NCBI GenBank assembly: GCA_947581885.1
Contig: CANPWF010000004.1
Location: forward strand, 1-25,078
Length of the DNA: 25,078 nt
Reading direction: 5' to 3'
DNA from: an uncultured Clostridia bacterium
GTDB lineage: Bacteria; Bacillota; Clostridia; Christensenellales; Borkfalkiaceae
The translations under genes were made by a program, and so were the position numbers. The notes under the pieces were generated by a model that did not search any database, was not told the origin of the DNA, and worked only from the letters and a program-made list of their open reading frames with translations. Shown here one piece after another: positions 1-8,216 of the stretch (its first letter is position 1; each line of letters starts with the position of its first letter).

Positions 1-995
1 CCGTGCTCTCCATCAAGATGAAGAACGTGCAGTTCGAGGGGCAGACCAAGACCAAACTCGGCAACCCCGAGGCGAAGGCGCCCGTCGAATCGGTGACGGT
101 GGAGGGGCTGAAAACGCTCGCCGCCGACAGTAAGTTCCGCCGCGCGTTTGAGGAGATCATCAAGAAGGCGCAGGGGGCGGCGCGCGTGCGCATTGCGGCG
201 CGGCAAGCCAAGGACACGGCGCGGGCGAAGAACAGCATCGATAACCTCACCCTCGTGGGCAAACTTGCGGCGTCTACGGGCAAGAAGCCCGAACTCAACG
301 AACTCTTCATCGTGGAGGGGGACTCGGCGGGCGGCACCGCCAAACAGGCGCGCATCCGCCAATTCCAAGCCATTCTGCCCCTGCGCGGGAAGCCCCTCAA
401 CGTGGAGAAAAAACGGCTCGACCAGGTGCTCGCCAATGAGGAGATCAGAACGATGATCTCGGCGCTCGGCGCGGGCATCGGGAGCGACTTCAACCTCGAC
501 AAACTCAACTACCACAAGGTCATCATCCTCTCGGATGCCGACCAAGACGGGTTCCATATCCGCTGTATCCTTTTGACCTTCTTCTTCCGCTACATGCGGC
601 CGCTCGTCAACGAGGGGCACGTCTACATCGGCATGCCGCCCCTCTACAAGGTGTACAAGCAAAACTCGAGCATCGAGGAGTACGCCTACGACGACACCGA
701 ATTGCAGGAGAAAATAGAAAAAGTGGGCAGGGGGTACCTCATCCAGCGGTACAAAGGGCTCGGCGAGATGAGCGCAGAGCAACTCTGGAAGACGACGATG
801 GACCCCGAGCGGCGCAATTTGACGCAGGTGACGGTGGAGGACGCCGTTGCCGCCGACGCGATGATCACCACCCTCATGGGCGACAACGTGGAGGGCAGAA
901 AGGAATTTTTGAACAGGCACGCCAACTTCAACAAAGAGGACGCGTTCATGGACAGAGTGAAGATGAAGAAGGAGGACGGCGATGAAGAAGAATGA
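1..995 (+). CDS. Type IIA DNA topoisomerase subunit B (GyrB/ParE family), C-terminal part, 5'-truncated by window edge
   Basis: This is the B subunit of DNA gyrase or topoisomerase IV, which carries the ATPase and the TOPRIM metal site of the A2B2 enzyme. The reading frame (first full codon at 3) is open to the left edge, so roughly the N-terminal half (ATPase and part of the transducer domain) lies outside the window. Visible in order are the QFEGQTKTKLGN motif of the transducer, the TOPRIM glutamate motif EGDSAGG (about residues 105-111 of the visible part), the TOPRIM aspartates in DADQDG (178-183), and the C-terminal RYKGLGEMSAEQLW motif. Most family members have DADVDG, so Q for V is a small deviation next to the metal-binding aspartates. 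The end overlaps the A-subunit gene by 14 nt, which indicates translational coupling. Family membership is certain. Gyrase versus topoisomerase IV is not settled from this part alone. Confidence 0.95.
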   Translation, partial: VLSIKMKNVQFEGQTKTKLGNPEAKAPVESVTVEGLKTLAADSKFRRAFEEIIKKAQGAARVRIAARQAKDTARAKNSIDNLTLVGKLAASTGKKPELNELFIVEGDSAGGTAKQARIRQFQAILPLRGKPLNVEKKRLDQVLANEEIRTMISALGAGIGSDFNLDKLNYHKVIILSDADQDGFHIRCILLTFFFRYMRPLVNEGHVYIGMPPLYKVYKQNSSIEEYAYDDTELQEKIEKVGRGYLIQRYKGLGEMSAEQLWKTTMDPERRNLTQVTVEDAVAADAMITTLMGDNVEGRKEFLNRHANFNKEDAFMDRVKMKKEDGDEEE

Positions 996-3426
996 GGCCG
1001 CCATGCCCGCGCCCAAGGGCAATCTGTACATCACTCCCCTCGAGGACGTATTGCCGCAGGCGATGTTGCCGTATGCGGAATTCGTCATTTTGGACAGGGC
1101 TCTGCCCCGCGTGGAGGACGGCTTGAAACCCGTGCAGAGGCGCATCCTCTATACCATGTCCGAGATGGGGCTCACGCCCGACAAGCCGCACAAGAAGTCG
1201 GCGCGCATCGTCGGCGACTGCATGGGCAAGTATCACCCGCACGGTGACAGTTCTGTCTATGACGCCATGGTGCGCATGGCGCAGGACTTCAACATGGGCA
1301 GAACGCTCGTCAACGGGCACGGCAATTTCGGCTCGGTGGACGGCGACCCCGCCGCCGCCATGCGCTACACGGAGGCGCGGCTGGAACCGCTCGCCCTCGA
1401 ACTTCTCCGCGATCTCGACAAGAACACCGTGCCGTTTTCGCTCAACTTCGACGACAGTCTGAAGGAGCCCGATATGCTCCCCGGGCGGTTCCCCAACCTG
1501 CTCGTGAACGGCGCTTCGGGCATCGCCGTGGGGCTTGCGACCAACATCCCGCCCCACAATCTTGCCGAGTGCATCGACGGCGTCGTCGCCTACATCGACA
1601 ACCCCCGCATCGGGCTCGGCGACATGATGAAATATATCCCCGCGCCCGATTTCCCGACGGGCGGGTACATCATCGCAAACGAACTGAATGAGGCCTACAA
1701 GACGGGCAAGGGCAGGATCACCCTCCGCGCCAAGGTGCGCGTCGAGGAGGGCGAGGGCGACAGGAAGTACATCGTCATCACCGAACTTCCCTATCAGGTG
1801 AATAAATCGGTGCTCCTTCGCAAGATCGCCGAACTCAAAGAGGAGAAGAAGGATGCGCTCTCCGCCATTTCCAAGGTGACCGACGAGAGCGACAGGACGG
1901 GCATGCGCGCCGTCATCGAGGTGCGCGGGCAGGACGCGGATATTTCCAATATCCTCAAAACGCTGTACAAATACACCGATTTAGAGACGACGTTCGGCAT
2001 GAACATGGTGGCCATTGCAGGCGGCAAACCCAAACTCATGGGGCTCATGGACATCATCCGCTACTACGTGAACTACCAGCGCGAGGTGGTGCTCCGCCGC
2101 ACGCGGTTCGATCTCAACCAAGCCAAGGACCGCTGCCATATTTTGGAAGGGCTCATCGTCGCCGTGCGCAATATCGATGAGGTCATCAAGATCATCAAGG
2201 GCGCGGACAGTACCTCGGATGCGCGCGACAAACTGCGCAAGCGGTTCGACCTCTCCGAAAAACAGGCGCAGGCCATTCTCGATCTGCGCCTCGCAAGGCT
2301 CACCAAACTCGAAGTATTCAAACTCGAAGAGGAGTTGAAGGCCTTAAAAGAACTCATCAAGAAACTCACCGACATCGTGAACAGCCAAAAACTGCAACTG
2401 CATGTCGTCAAAGAGGAGATCCTCGAGATCAAGAAAAAGTACAGGACGCCGAGAAGATCTGTGCTCGTGGTCAACGAGGAGGACGCGGGCGCCGAGCGCA
2501 CGGATATCCGCGAACCGGGGCAACCGAGTTTTGTGTGCATCACGGCGGACGGGAAGTTGAAGTGCGTCTCCGAAAAGAATTTCAACCAATCCAATAAGGT
2601 CATCGGCGATAACTCGAAAAAGAGCGCGGTGATCGTCGAAAGCGCGCAGATGCGCTCGGATGAGCAGGCGCTGGTGTTCTCCGATCTGGGCAACTGCTAC
2701 CGCCTGTACGGCGACGACATCATGAGGAAGTTCTCCGAGAGCGGGTATGCCCTTGCCGACCTTAGCGAAGAGGCGGCGAAAGGGGAGAAGCCCATTGCCG
2801 TGTTCCGCGCCGAAGGCAACGCGGGGAACGTGCTGTTTATCACCAAAAAAGGCATGCTCAAAAAGACGGCGTGGAGCGAGTACGACGTCGCCAAGAAGGT
2901 CTTCCCCGCCATCCGCTTGGGTGAGGGCGACGCGGTGATCGCCGTCCAGCCCGACAGCGACGAGGAGGGCGTGACCGTGTTCTTCGTCACGAAGGGCGGC
3001 ATGTGCCTCAACGCGAAGAAGGACGATATCCCCCTGCAGGGGCGCATCGCGGGCGGCGTGAAGGGCATGAACCTCAAAGAGGGAGACGAGGTGCTGTTTG
3101 CCTCGCAGATCGACGGCGAGGGCGAGATCGTGGTCGCCATCTCGGGCGGCAGGTTCAAGCGCGTCATCGCCTCGCAGGTAGACGAACTGCCCCGCTACCG
3201 CAAGGGGGTGCAGATCGCCTCCCTGAAGGGCGAGAGCGTGCTGTTCGCCGACTATGTGCGGGAGCCCTACATGCTTGCCGTGGTGAAGGACGACGGCGGC
3301 ATGGCGGAACTTTCCACCGAGGATGTGCCCATCGACGCCACCAATACCCGCGGCAGGACGCTGAAGGGCATAAAGTGGACGGCGAAGGAGGCGTTCGCCA
3401 TGAAGTACCGCCCGGCGGAGGAGTGA
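982..3426 (+). CDS. Type IIA DNA topoisomerase subunit A (GyrA/ParC family, probably topoisomerase IV-like)
   Basis: The 814-residue A subunit is the DNA cleavage and rejoining subunit that partners the preceding B subunit. The catalytic tyrosine is Y129 in AAAMRYTEARL. The quinolone-determining region reads HPHGDSSVYDAM, with the usual Ser (S90) and Asp (D94), so no classical resistance substitution is present. The winged-helix and tower core is followed by a coiled-coil stretch (about 430-480) and a beta-pinwheel C-terminal domain (about 500-814) with degenerate repeats such as GRIAGGVKGMNL. I see no QRRGGKG-type GyrA box, which gyrases use to wrap DNA. That argues for a ParC-like (decatenating) enzyme or a second paralogue. 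The start at 982 has GGAGG at 971-975 with 6 nt spacing and overlaps the upstream gene. The ATG at 1003 is possible but less well placed. Confidence 0.93.
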   Translation: MKKNEAAMPAPKGNLYITPLEDVLPQAMLPYAEFVILDRALPRVEDGLKPVQRRILYTMSEMGLTPDKPHKKSARIVGDCMGKYHPHGDSSVYDAMVRMAQDFNMGRTLVNGHGNFGSVDGDPAAAMRYTEARLEPLALELLRDLDKNTVPFSLNFDDSLKEPDMLPGRFPNLLVNGASGIAVGLATNIPPHNLAECIDGVVAYIDNPRIGLGDMMKYIPAPDFPTGGYIIANELNEAYKTGKGRITLRAKVRVEEGEGDRKYIVITELPYQVNKSVLLRKIAELKEEKKDALSAISKVTDESDRTGMRAVIEVRGQDADISNILKTLYKYTDLETTFGMNMVAIAGGKPKLMGLMDIIRYYVNYQREVVLRRTRFDLNQAKDRCHILEGLIVAVRNIDEVIKIIKGADSTSDARDKLRKRFDLSEKQAQAILDLRLARLTKLEVFKLEEELKALKELIKKLTDIVNSQKLQLHVVKEEILEIKKKYRTPRRSVLVVNEEDAGAERTDIREPGQPSFVCITADGKLKCVSEKNFNQSNKVIGDNSKKSAVIVESAQMRSDEQALVFSDLGNCYRLYGDDIMRKFSESGYALADLSEEAAKGEKPIAVFRAEGNAGNVLFITKKGMLKKTAWSEYDVAKKVFPAIRLGEGDAVIAVQPDSDEEGVTVFFVTKGGMCLNAKKDDIPLQGRIAGGVKGMNLKEGDEVLFASQIDGEGEIVVAISGGRFKRVIASQVDELPRYRKGVQIASLKGESVLFADYVREPYMLAVVKDDGGMAELSTEDVPIDATNTRGRTLKGIKWTAKEAFAMKYRPAEE

Positions 3427-3533
3427 CGCGGGAGCGGGGACGTTCAAACAAAGGAAATGAAGGGAGACCGCAGAATACCATGTGCGGCTTGCCTTAAAAT
3501 GATCGAATAAGAAGCATAAAAGGAGTATGAAAA

Positions 3534-5411
3534 ATGGACAAGCAATGCTTTGAGGAACTTGTAAAAAAGGCCGCGCAGGGCGGGCTGACGGCGGAGAAAG
3601 AGAAGGCCTTGGAACCCTACCGCGTGCAGAATGCCATCATCATGGCGGCGGGATTTTCCGCAAGATGCAAGCCGCTCTCGGCGGTCGTTCCCAAGGGGCT
3701 CTTCGTGGTCAAGGGCGAGGTGCTCATCGAGCGCGAGATCTGCCAGCTCAGAGAGGCGGGCATCAATGATATCGTGGTCGTCGTGGGCTATATGGCGGAG
3801 AAGTTCGAGTACCTGAAAGCAAAGTTCGGGGTGACTCTCGTCTATAACCATGAGTACGACAGGAAGAACAACATCGCCTCGATCTATGCGGCGCGCGAGT
3901 TCCTCGGCAATTCCTATATCTGCTGTGCGGACAACTATTACGCGAAAAATATCTTTTCCAAGTACGAATACGAATCGTTCTACGCCTGCGTGTATACCAA
4001 GGACTATGCCGACGAGTACTGCATCACGGAGGACGGGACGGGGCACATCCAAAAGATCGAGCGCGGCGGAAAGGACAAGTGGTACACCATCGGTGCAACC
4101 TATTGGTCCCGCAGTTTTTCGTCGAAGTTCGCCGCCCTCCTCGAAGAGGAATACGAGAAGCCGGAGATCGCCCCGCTCCTCATCGACGATTTCCATATCC
4201 GCCACTTCGGCGATCTTCCCGTCGCCGTCAAAAAGTACGGCAACGATGAGATCCTCGAATTCGATACGCTGGAGGAATTCGAGGCGTTCGACCCCGAAGT
4301 CAAATCGTTCTACAGGATCACCGTCGCCGATAACCTTTACGGCAGATACAACGGGTTGACGCGGTACAACGGCGTGATGACGGACATCAGGGTCGGGCGG
4401 CTCCACTTCAACGAAAACCTGTGGGGCCCTTCGCCGAAGGCGCTCGAGGTTTTGCGGAACGTGCAGCCGGAGGATCTGTATCTGTACGATTCTTCGGCGG
4501 TGGACGAACTTTGCCTTGCGATCTCCAAAAAATTCGGCTACGACTACGACACGATCTTCCTCCACAACAGCGGCTCGGAGATGGTGCGGAGCATCATCAC
4601 CCTCATGGTCGGGGAGAACGACAACGTTCTCTTGCCCATGCCGTATTGGAGTTACTATCCCGGCGTCGTCGATTACCGCTTCGGCAAGAAGTATTTCTAC
4701 CGCTTCCACGAGGACGGCGATAAGTGCTACCACGATATGGACGACCTCATGAAGAAGGCCGAGGAACTTCGCCCGAAGATGATCATTATCACGAGCCCCG
4801 CGATGCCTTCTGGCAACTTCATCCGCCCCGACGACCTTGAAAAAGTGGTGAGGAATAACCCCGAATCGCTCGTCTACGTGGACCAGGCCTACGGCGGCTT
4901 TGTGGACGACCCCACCGACGTCAACTATTTCATCAATACATACGACAACGTGATGTTTGCGCGGACGTTCTCGAAGTTCTATGCCTTGGCGGGGCTGCGC
5001 CTCGGCTATGCCATTGCGAGCAAGCGGGCGCTTCAAACGTTCTGGCTCGACCTCCCCGTGATGCGTCTGCCCATCGTGACGCGGCGGGTGGCTGTCGCAT
5101 GCCTCGAGGACGATGAATATTACACCAAGATGCGCAAAGAGGCCAACGAGGTGATGGATTGGTTCTATGCCGAACTCTCCAAAATGGAGAACATTCACCC
5201 GTATCAATCGGACAGCAACTTCATGTATATGAAGGTCACCGGCGTGGATGCGACGGCCGTCAAGGATGAGATGGCAAAGAAGGGGTATTTGTTCCGCGTG
5301 TTCAAATATGAAAATCAGCAGTTTTACAGGATCAACATCGCCCCGATGAAGATGATGCGGGACTTCTTGGAAAAATTCAAGCGAACCATCGAAGAAGTGA
5401 AAAAACGGTAA
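3534..5411 (+). CDS. Bifunctional LicC-like cytidylyltransferase / HisC-like PLP-dependent aminotransferase fusion
   Basis: This 625-residue protein has two enzyme domains. After a helical leader (1-33) comes a nucleotidyltransferase resembling CTP:phosphocholine cytidylyltransferase LicC (about 34-255), with the MAAGFSARCKPL nucleotide loop (from M37), a conserved PKGL lysine (K54) and the metal-type aspartate in ADNYY (D133). The second half (about 280-620) is a fold-type I aminotransferase with LHFNEN near its start, VYVDQAYGG (D450, PLP ring nitrogen) and TFSKFYALAGLRLGY (K481, Schiff base). Related proteins activate phosphocholine or, as PntC, 2-aminoethylphosphonate, and a linked transaminase would fit making an amine that is then CDP-activated. 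No PEP mutase, choline kinase or LicD-type transferase is visible, so the substrate is unknown. AGGAG at 3521-3525 with 8 nt spacing supports the start. The gene lies 107 nt after the topoisomerase pair and upstream of the polysaccharide promoter. Confidence 0.88.
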   Translation: MDKQCFEELVKKAAQGGLTAEKEKALEPYRVQNAIIMAAGFSARCKPLSAVVPKGLFVVKGEVLIEREICQLREAGINDIVVVVGYMAEKFEYLKAKFGVTLVYNHEYDRKNNIASIYAAREFLGNSYICCADNYYAKNIFSKYEYESFYACVYTKDYADEYCITEDGTGHIQKIERGGKDKWYTIGATYWSRSFSSKFAALLEEEYEKPEIAPLLIDDFHIRHFGDLPVAVKKYGNDEILEFDTLEEFEAFDPEVKSFYRITVADNLYGRYNGLTRYNGVMTDIRVGRLHFNENLWGPSPKALEVLRNVQPEDLYLYDSSAVDELCLAISKKFGYDYDTIFLHNSGSEMVRSIITLMVGENDNVLLPMPYWSYYPGVVDYRFGKKYFYRFHEDGDKCYHDMDDLMKKAEELRPKMIIITSPAMPSGNFIRPDDLEKVVRNNPESLVYVDQAYGGFVDDPTDVNYFINTYDNVMFARTFSKFYALAGLRLGYAIASKRALQTFWLDLPVMRLPIVTRRVAVACLEDDEYYTKMRKEANEVMDWFYAELSKMENIHPYQSDSNFMYMKVTGVDATAVKDEMAKKGYLFRVFKYENQQFYRINIAPMKMMRDFLEKFKRTIEEVKKR

Positions 5412-5650
5412 GCCGTACGCGGCCATAGACCGAAGGACCCCGGCGGGGCGGACAGCCGTGCCGTGATTTCCGCACTGCGTTGTTTCATATAGGGAAGCGG
5501 GGGGGCAAAATGCAAAACCGACCGCGCGTGGCGTATCGGCGCGAGGGCAAGCGGGGTTCCGACAGGACAAATCACTTTGCCGCATTATGTGCGATCCTGC
5601 GGCTTTGGAGCGGGGGATTGGGCATAGACCATAAAAACGGCGGGATTTCA
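5412..5650 (+). other. Gene-free GC-rich spacer
   Basis: No convincing gene or RNA is visible between the fusion gene and the polysaccharide promoter. The stretch is G-rich and includes a G7 run at 5499-5505. An open frame beginning at 5480 has no recognisable content and runs through the promoter. Short GC hairpins are possible near 5435-5450, but none is followed by a clear T-run, so I cannot assign a terminator to the upstream gene. Confidence 0.5.
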
Positions 5651-5679
5651 TTGCATTTTCAAATGCGGCGTGGTATAAT
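5651..5679 (+). promoter_or_regulatory. Extended -10 SigA-type promoter of the polysaccharide operon
   Basis: TTGCAT (5651-5656) is followed by a 17-nt spacer and a perfect TATAAT (5674-5679). A TG one base upstream of the -10 (5671-5672) makes an extended -10. The -35 is only a partial match to TTGACA. Transcription would start near 5686, giving a leader of about 123 nt before the first glycosyltransferase. This is the only good promoter I see ahead of the operon. Confidence 0.65.
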
Positions 5680-5685
5680 GAATTT

Positions 5686-5808
5686 CCCCGAAAACGGTAC
5701 GCCCGCTACGATCGCGGCATGGATCGGAACGGGGACAAGCGGCAAGATGGCGCCGTTGGCGGTTCTTCTTTTATCGCGAAACCATGATTGGGAGCGGTTG
5801 CATAGGAC
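5686..5808 (+). promoter_or_regulatory. Structured 5' leader of the polysaccharide operon, possible attenuator
   Basis: The predicted leader can fold. CCCCG (5686-5690) can pair with CGGGG (5730-5734), enclosing CGATC/GATCG (5709-5713 with 5722-5726). A second small stem-loop, CGCC-GTT-GGCG (5751-5761), is flanked by AAGA (5744-5747) and TCTT (5764-5767) and followed by CTTTT, like a weak intrinsic terminator. That is compatible with attenuation or processive antitermination, which is common in long polysaccharide operons. No named riboswitch or RfaH-type ops element is recognisable. The first gene lacks a well-spaced Shine-Dalgarno (GGGAG at 5790-5794 is 14 nt from the ATG). Confidence 0.3.
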
Positions 5809-6996
5809 ATGAAGATATTGATGGTCAATACGGTATGCGGCACCGGAAGTACGGGGAGGATCTGTACGGATATCGCCGCGCAACTTGAAAAGGCGGGCCA
5901 TACCTGTGCGATCGCATACGGCAGGGGGAACGTTCCGCCCGCCGCACAGAAATATGCGATAAAAATCGGCTTCGGCTTCGGCGTAAAATTGCATGCGGGG
6001 CTTGCGCGGATCTTCGACAACAGCGGATTTTGTTCGAGGTTTGCGACGAAGAAACTGATCCGGCTCATCGAGAAATTCAAACCCGACGTCATCCATCTTC
6101 ACAATCTCCACGGCTATTATCTTCACGTCGGGCGGCTGTTCGGTTATCTGAAGAAAGCGGGGATCCCCGTTGTTTGGACGCTCCATGACTGTTGGCCGTT
6201 TACGGGACATGCCGCCTATTGCGAAGCCTGCGGATGTGACAAATGGAAAGCGGGATGTTCCCGGTGTCCGCAAAAAAAGAAGTATCCGAAGAGCGTATTC
6301 TTTGAGCGGTCCTCTTCCAATTACGCCAAGAAAAAGAAGGCTTTTCTCGGCGTAAAGGATCTGCATATCGTTACGCCCTCTCTGTGGCTGAAAACATTGG
6401 TGAACGAATCGTTTTTGGGCGGCTATGATACGAGAGTCATCAACAACGGCATCGATACAGACGTTTTCAAGCCGACGGAGAGCCGCTTTAAGGAAGCGCA
6501 TGTGTTCGGCGAAAAGAAAATGATCCTCGGCGTAGCCAACGTGTGGGATGAAAGAAAGGGCTTGAAGGATCTGATCGGGATCGCAAACGGCGCAGGCGGG
6601 GACTATCGATTGGTGTTGGTCGGCATAGCGGACAAACAGCGCGGTTCTTTACCCGGGAGCGCTTTGACTATCGCAAGGACAAACAGCGCCGAGGAACTCG
6701 CGGAGATCTACAGCGCCGCCGATGTGCTCGTCAATCCGACGTATGAGGACAATTATCCCACCGTCAATCTGGAAGCGCAGGCATGCGGCACGCCCGTGAT
6801 CACTTACGAGACGGGGGGGAGCCCCGAGAGCGTTCCCAAGGAAAATGTGGTGCGGAAGGGCGACATCGCAGGCGTTATCGCTCTGTTGGGGAAAGATCTT
6901 GAAGTAAACCGGCAAATCCTGAGCCGCGAAGAAATGGTCGAACAATATATCGGGTTGTACGAGAGCCTGCCGATGACCGAAAGCAAGAACGGCTGA
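5809..6996 (+). CDS. Glycosyltransferase family 4 (WcaC-like)
   Basis: This is a 395-residue GT-B glycosyltransferase, probably cytoplasmic or membrane-associated, adding one sugar to the lipid-linked repeat unit. The N-terminus MKILMVNTVCGTGSTGRI is typical of the family and supports the start despite a poor ribosome binding site. About residues 124-155 (TLHDCWPFTGHAAYC onward) contain five closely spaced cysteines, a pattern seen in WcaC-like transferases and possibly a metal-binding loop. The donor-site motif YEDNYPTVNLEAQACG is at about 311-326, with the two glutamates of the E-x7-E type signature. The gene is first in the operon, 55 nt before a second GT4. Sugar donor and acceptor cannot be read from sequence. 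A G7 run at 6813-6819 encodes part of TGGS and is in frame. Confidence 0.88.
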   Translation: MKILMVNTVCGTGSTGRICTDIAAQLEKAGHTCAIAYGRGNVPPAAQKYAIKIGFGFGVKLHAGLARIFDNSGFCSRFATKKLIRLIEKFKPDVIHLHNLHGYYLHVGRLFGYLKKAGIPVVWTLHDCWPFTGHAAYCEACGCDKWKAGCSRCPQKKKYPKSVFFERSSSNYAKKKKAFLGVKDLHIVTPSLWLKTLVNESFLGGYDTRVINNGIDTDVFKPTESRFKEAHVFGEKKMILGVANVWDERKGLKDLIGIANGAGGDYRLVLVGIADKQRGSLPGSALTIARTNSAEELAEIYSAADVLVNPTYEDNYPTVNLEAQACGTPVITYETGGSPESVPKENVVRKGDIAGVIALLGKDLEVNRQILSREEMVEQYIGLYESLPMTESKNG

Positions 6997-7051
6997 GGCA
7001 ACCGTGATGCGTTCTTGAGAAAAACCACCGAAAAGAGAAGAGTGTCGTTCC

Positions 7052-8188
7052 ATGATCGTTTTCATCAGCAATTTTTTGAATCACCATCAGTTGGAAATCT
7101 GCGAAGAGCTGGCGCAAAGAGAGGAGTTTTACTTTATTGCATCGACGCCCGTCGCAAAGGAACAACTCGACCTCGGCTATGACGACATGAATAGAATTTA
7201 TCCGTTCGTTGTGCGGATGTATGAATCGGAGGCCGAGCGTGCGCGCGCGCAGGAATTGTTGGACAGGGCCGACGCCGTGATCGCGGGCTCCTGTGCGTTT
7301 CCGTTTGAGATGCTCGTTCCCCGCCTGAAAGCGGACAAGCTGACGTTTTGGTTCAGCGAACGGCTGTTTAAGCGGTCCGTGTTGGAACTTTTTTACCCGC
7401 CCAAGTTGAAAAGGGTGCTCACCCAATGCACAAAATACAGAAAGAATAAAAATTTTTACCTGCTGTGCGCGGGAGGATATGTCGCACACGATTATGCGTA
7501 CTATCGGGCGTTCAAACATAAGAGTTTTGCCTGGGGGTACTTCCCGCACATTAATCACAAAGACGAGGGTGCGCTTTTTGAGAAAAAGGGCGGCGAAAAA
7601 TTGCAGTTGCTGTGGACGGCGCGCTATTTGAAATTGAAACGCCCGAAGTACATGCTGAAAGCGGCACGGGCATTGAAAAAGGCGGGCGTCGACTTTGAGA
7701 TCAAGATGTTGGGGCAAGGAAAACTGTACGATAAGATCGCCGCGAAAATCAAAAAAAGACATCTGGAAAAGGAAGTTATCCAGCTCGGCGCGGTCCCGTT
7801 CAAGGAAGTCCGTAACTATATGGATGCGGCCGACATTTTCCTCTTTACGTCCACCAGAAAAGAGGGGTGGGGCGCGGTCGTGAACGAGAGCATGAATTCC
7901 GCCTGCGCGCTCTTGGCGGATCGGAGAATCGGCGCCGTAAAGAGCATGGTGAAGGACGGACAAAACGGAGTATTGTACAGAAACAAGCGGCAATTTATAA
8001 AACGGTTGCTGCTTTTGGCGCGCGATCGGGACAGGATCCGCGCGTTGGGCCATGAGGCATATGAAACAATGACGGGAATATGGTCGGCGCAATGCGCTGC
8101 GGAGCGGTTCCACACGGTTTATAGGGCCATCTGTGAAAAGAATGAGATCGTGAAATACGAGGACGGCCCTATGACGCTCATCAAGTAA
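7052..8188 (+). CDS. Glycosyltransferase family 4
   Basis: This is a 378-residue GT-B fold transferase. The N-terminus MIVFISNFLNHHQLEICEEL is the usual first Rossmann strand and loop. The donor-binding half includes LLWTARYLKLKRPKYML (a common 'vision/lead' strand and helix) and STRKEGWGAVVNESM (about 267-281), which holds the E...E motif of retaining GT4 enzymes. A basic, tyrosine-rich stretch near residues 128-165 may contact the membrane or the undecaprenyl-linked acceptor. The Shine-Dalgarno is weak (a purine run around 7033-7042). The gene follows the first GT4 by 55 nt and precedes the polymerase by 28 nt. Specificity is unknown. Confidence 0.85.
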   Translation: MIVFISNFLNHHQLEICEELAQREEFYFIASTPVAKEQLDLGYDDMNRIYPFVVRMYESEAERARAQELLDRADAVIAGSCAFPFEMLVPRLKADKLTFWFSERLFKRSVLELFYPPKLKRVLTQCTKYRKNKNFYLLCAGGYVAHDYAYYRAFKHKSFAWGYFPHINHKDEGALFEKKGGEKLQLLWTARYLKLKRPKYMLKAARALKKAGVDFEIKMLGQGKLYDKIAAKIKKRHLEKEVIQLGAVPFKEVRNYMDAADIFLFTSTRKEGWGAVVNESMNSACALLADRRIGAVKSMVKDGQNGVLYRNKRQFIKRLLLLARDRDRIRALGHEAYETMTGIWSAQCAAERFHTVYRAICEKNEIVKYEDGPMTLIK

Positions 8189-8216
8189 TCGACGATATAG
8201 AGCGGTGGTTTAACAA

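Noticed and set aside
2344..3447. 367-codon minus-strand frame opposite the topoisomerase A subunit
   Set aside because: His/Arg/Val-rich shadow of a conserved gene, with no recognisable domain.
3534..5411. Assigning the fusion firmly to phosphonate (PntC) synthesis
   Set aside because: No PEP mutase or other C-P bond enzyme is in the window, so the substrate stays open.
3444..5651. 735-codon open frame on the minus strand
   Set aside because: It is the antisense shadow of the well-supported cytidylyltransferase-aminotransferase fusion. GC-rich codon use keeps the opposite strand open. It shows no family motifs.
5480..5812. 110-codon + strand frame in the spacer before the operon
   Set aside because: No ribosome binding site or family resemblance, and it runs through the promoter and leader.
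6813..6819. G7 run in the first glycosyltransferase as a second contingency tract
   Set aside because: Seven is near background for this GC-rich DNA, it lies late in the gene, and the frame is intact.
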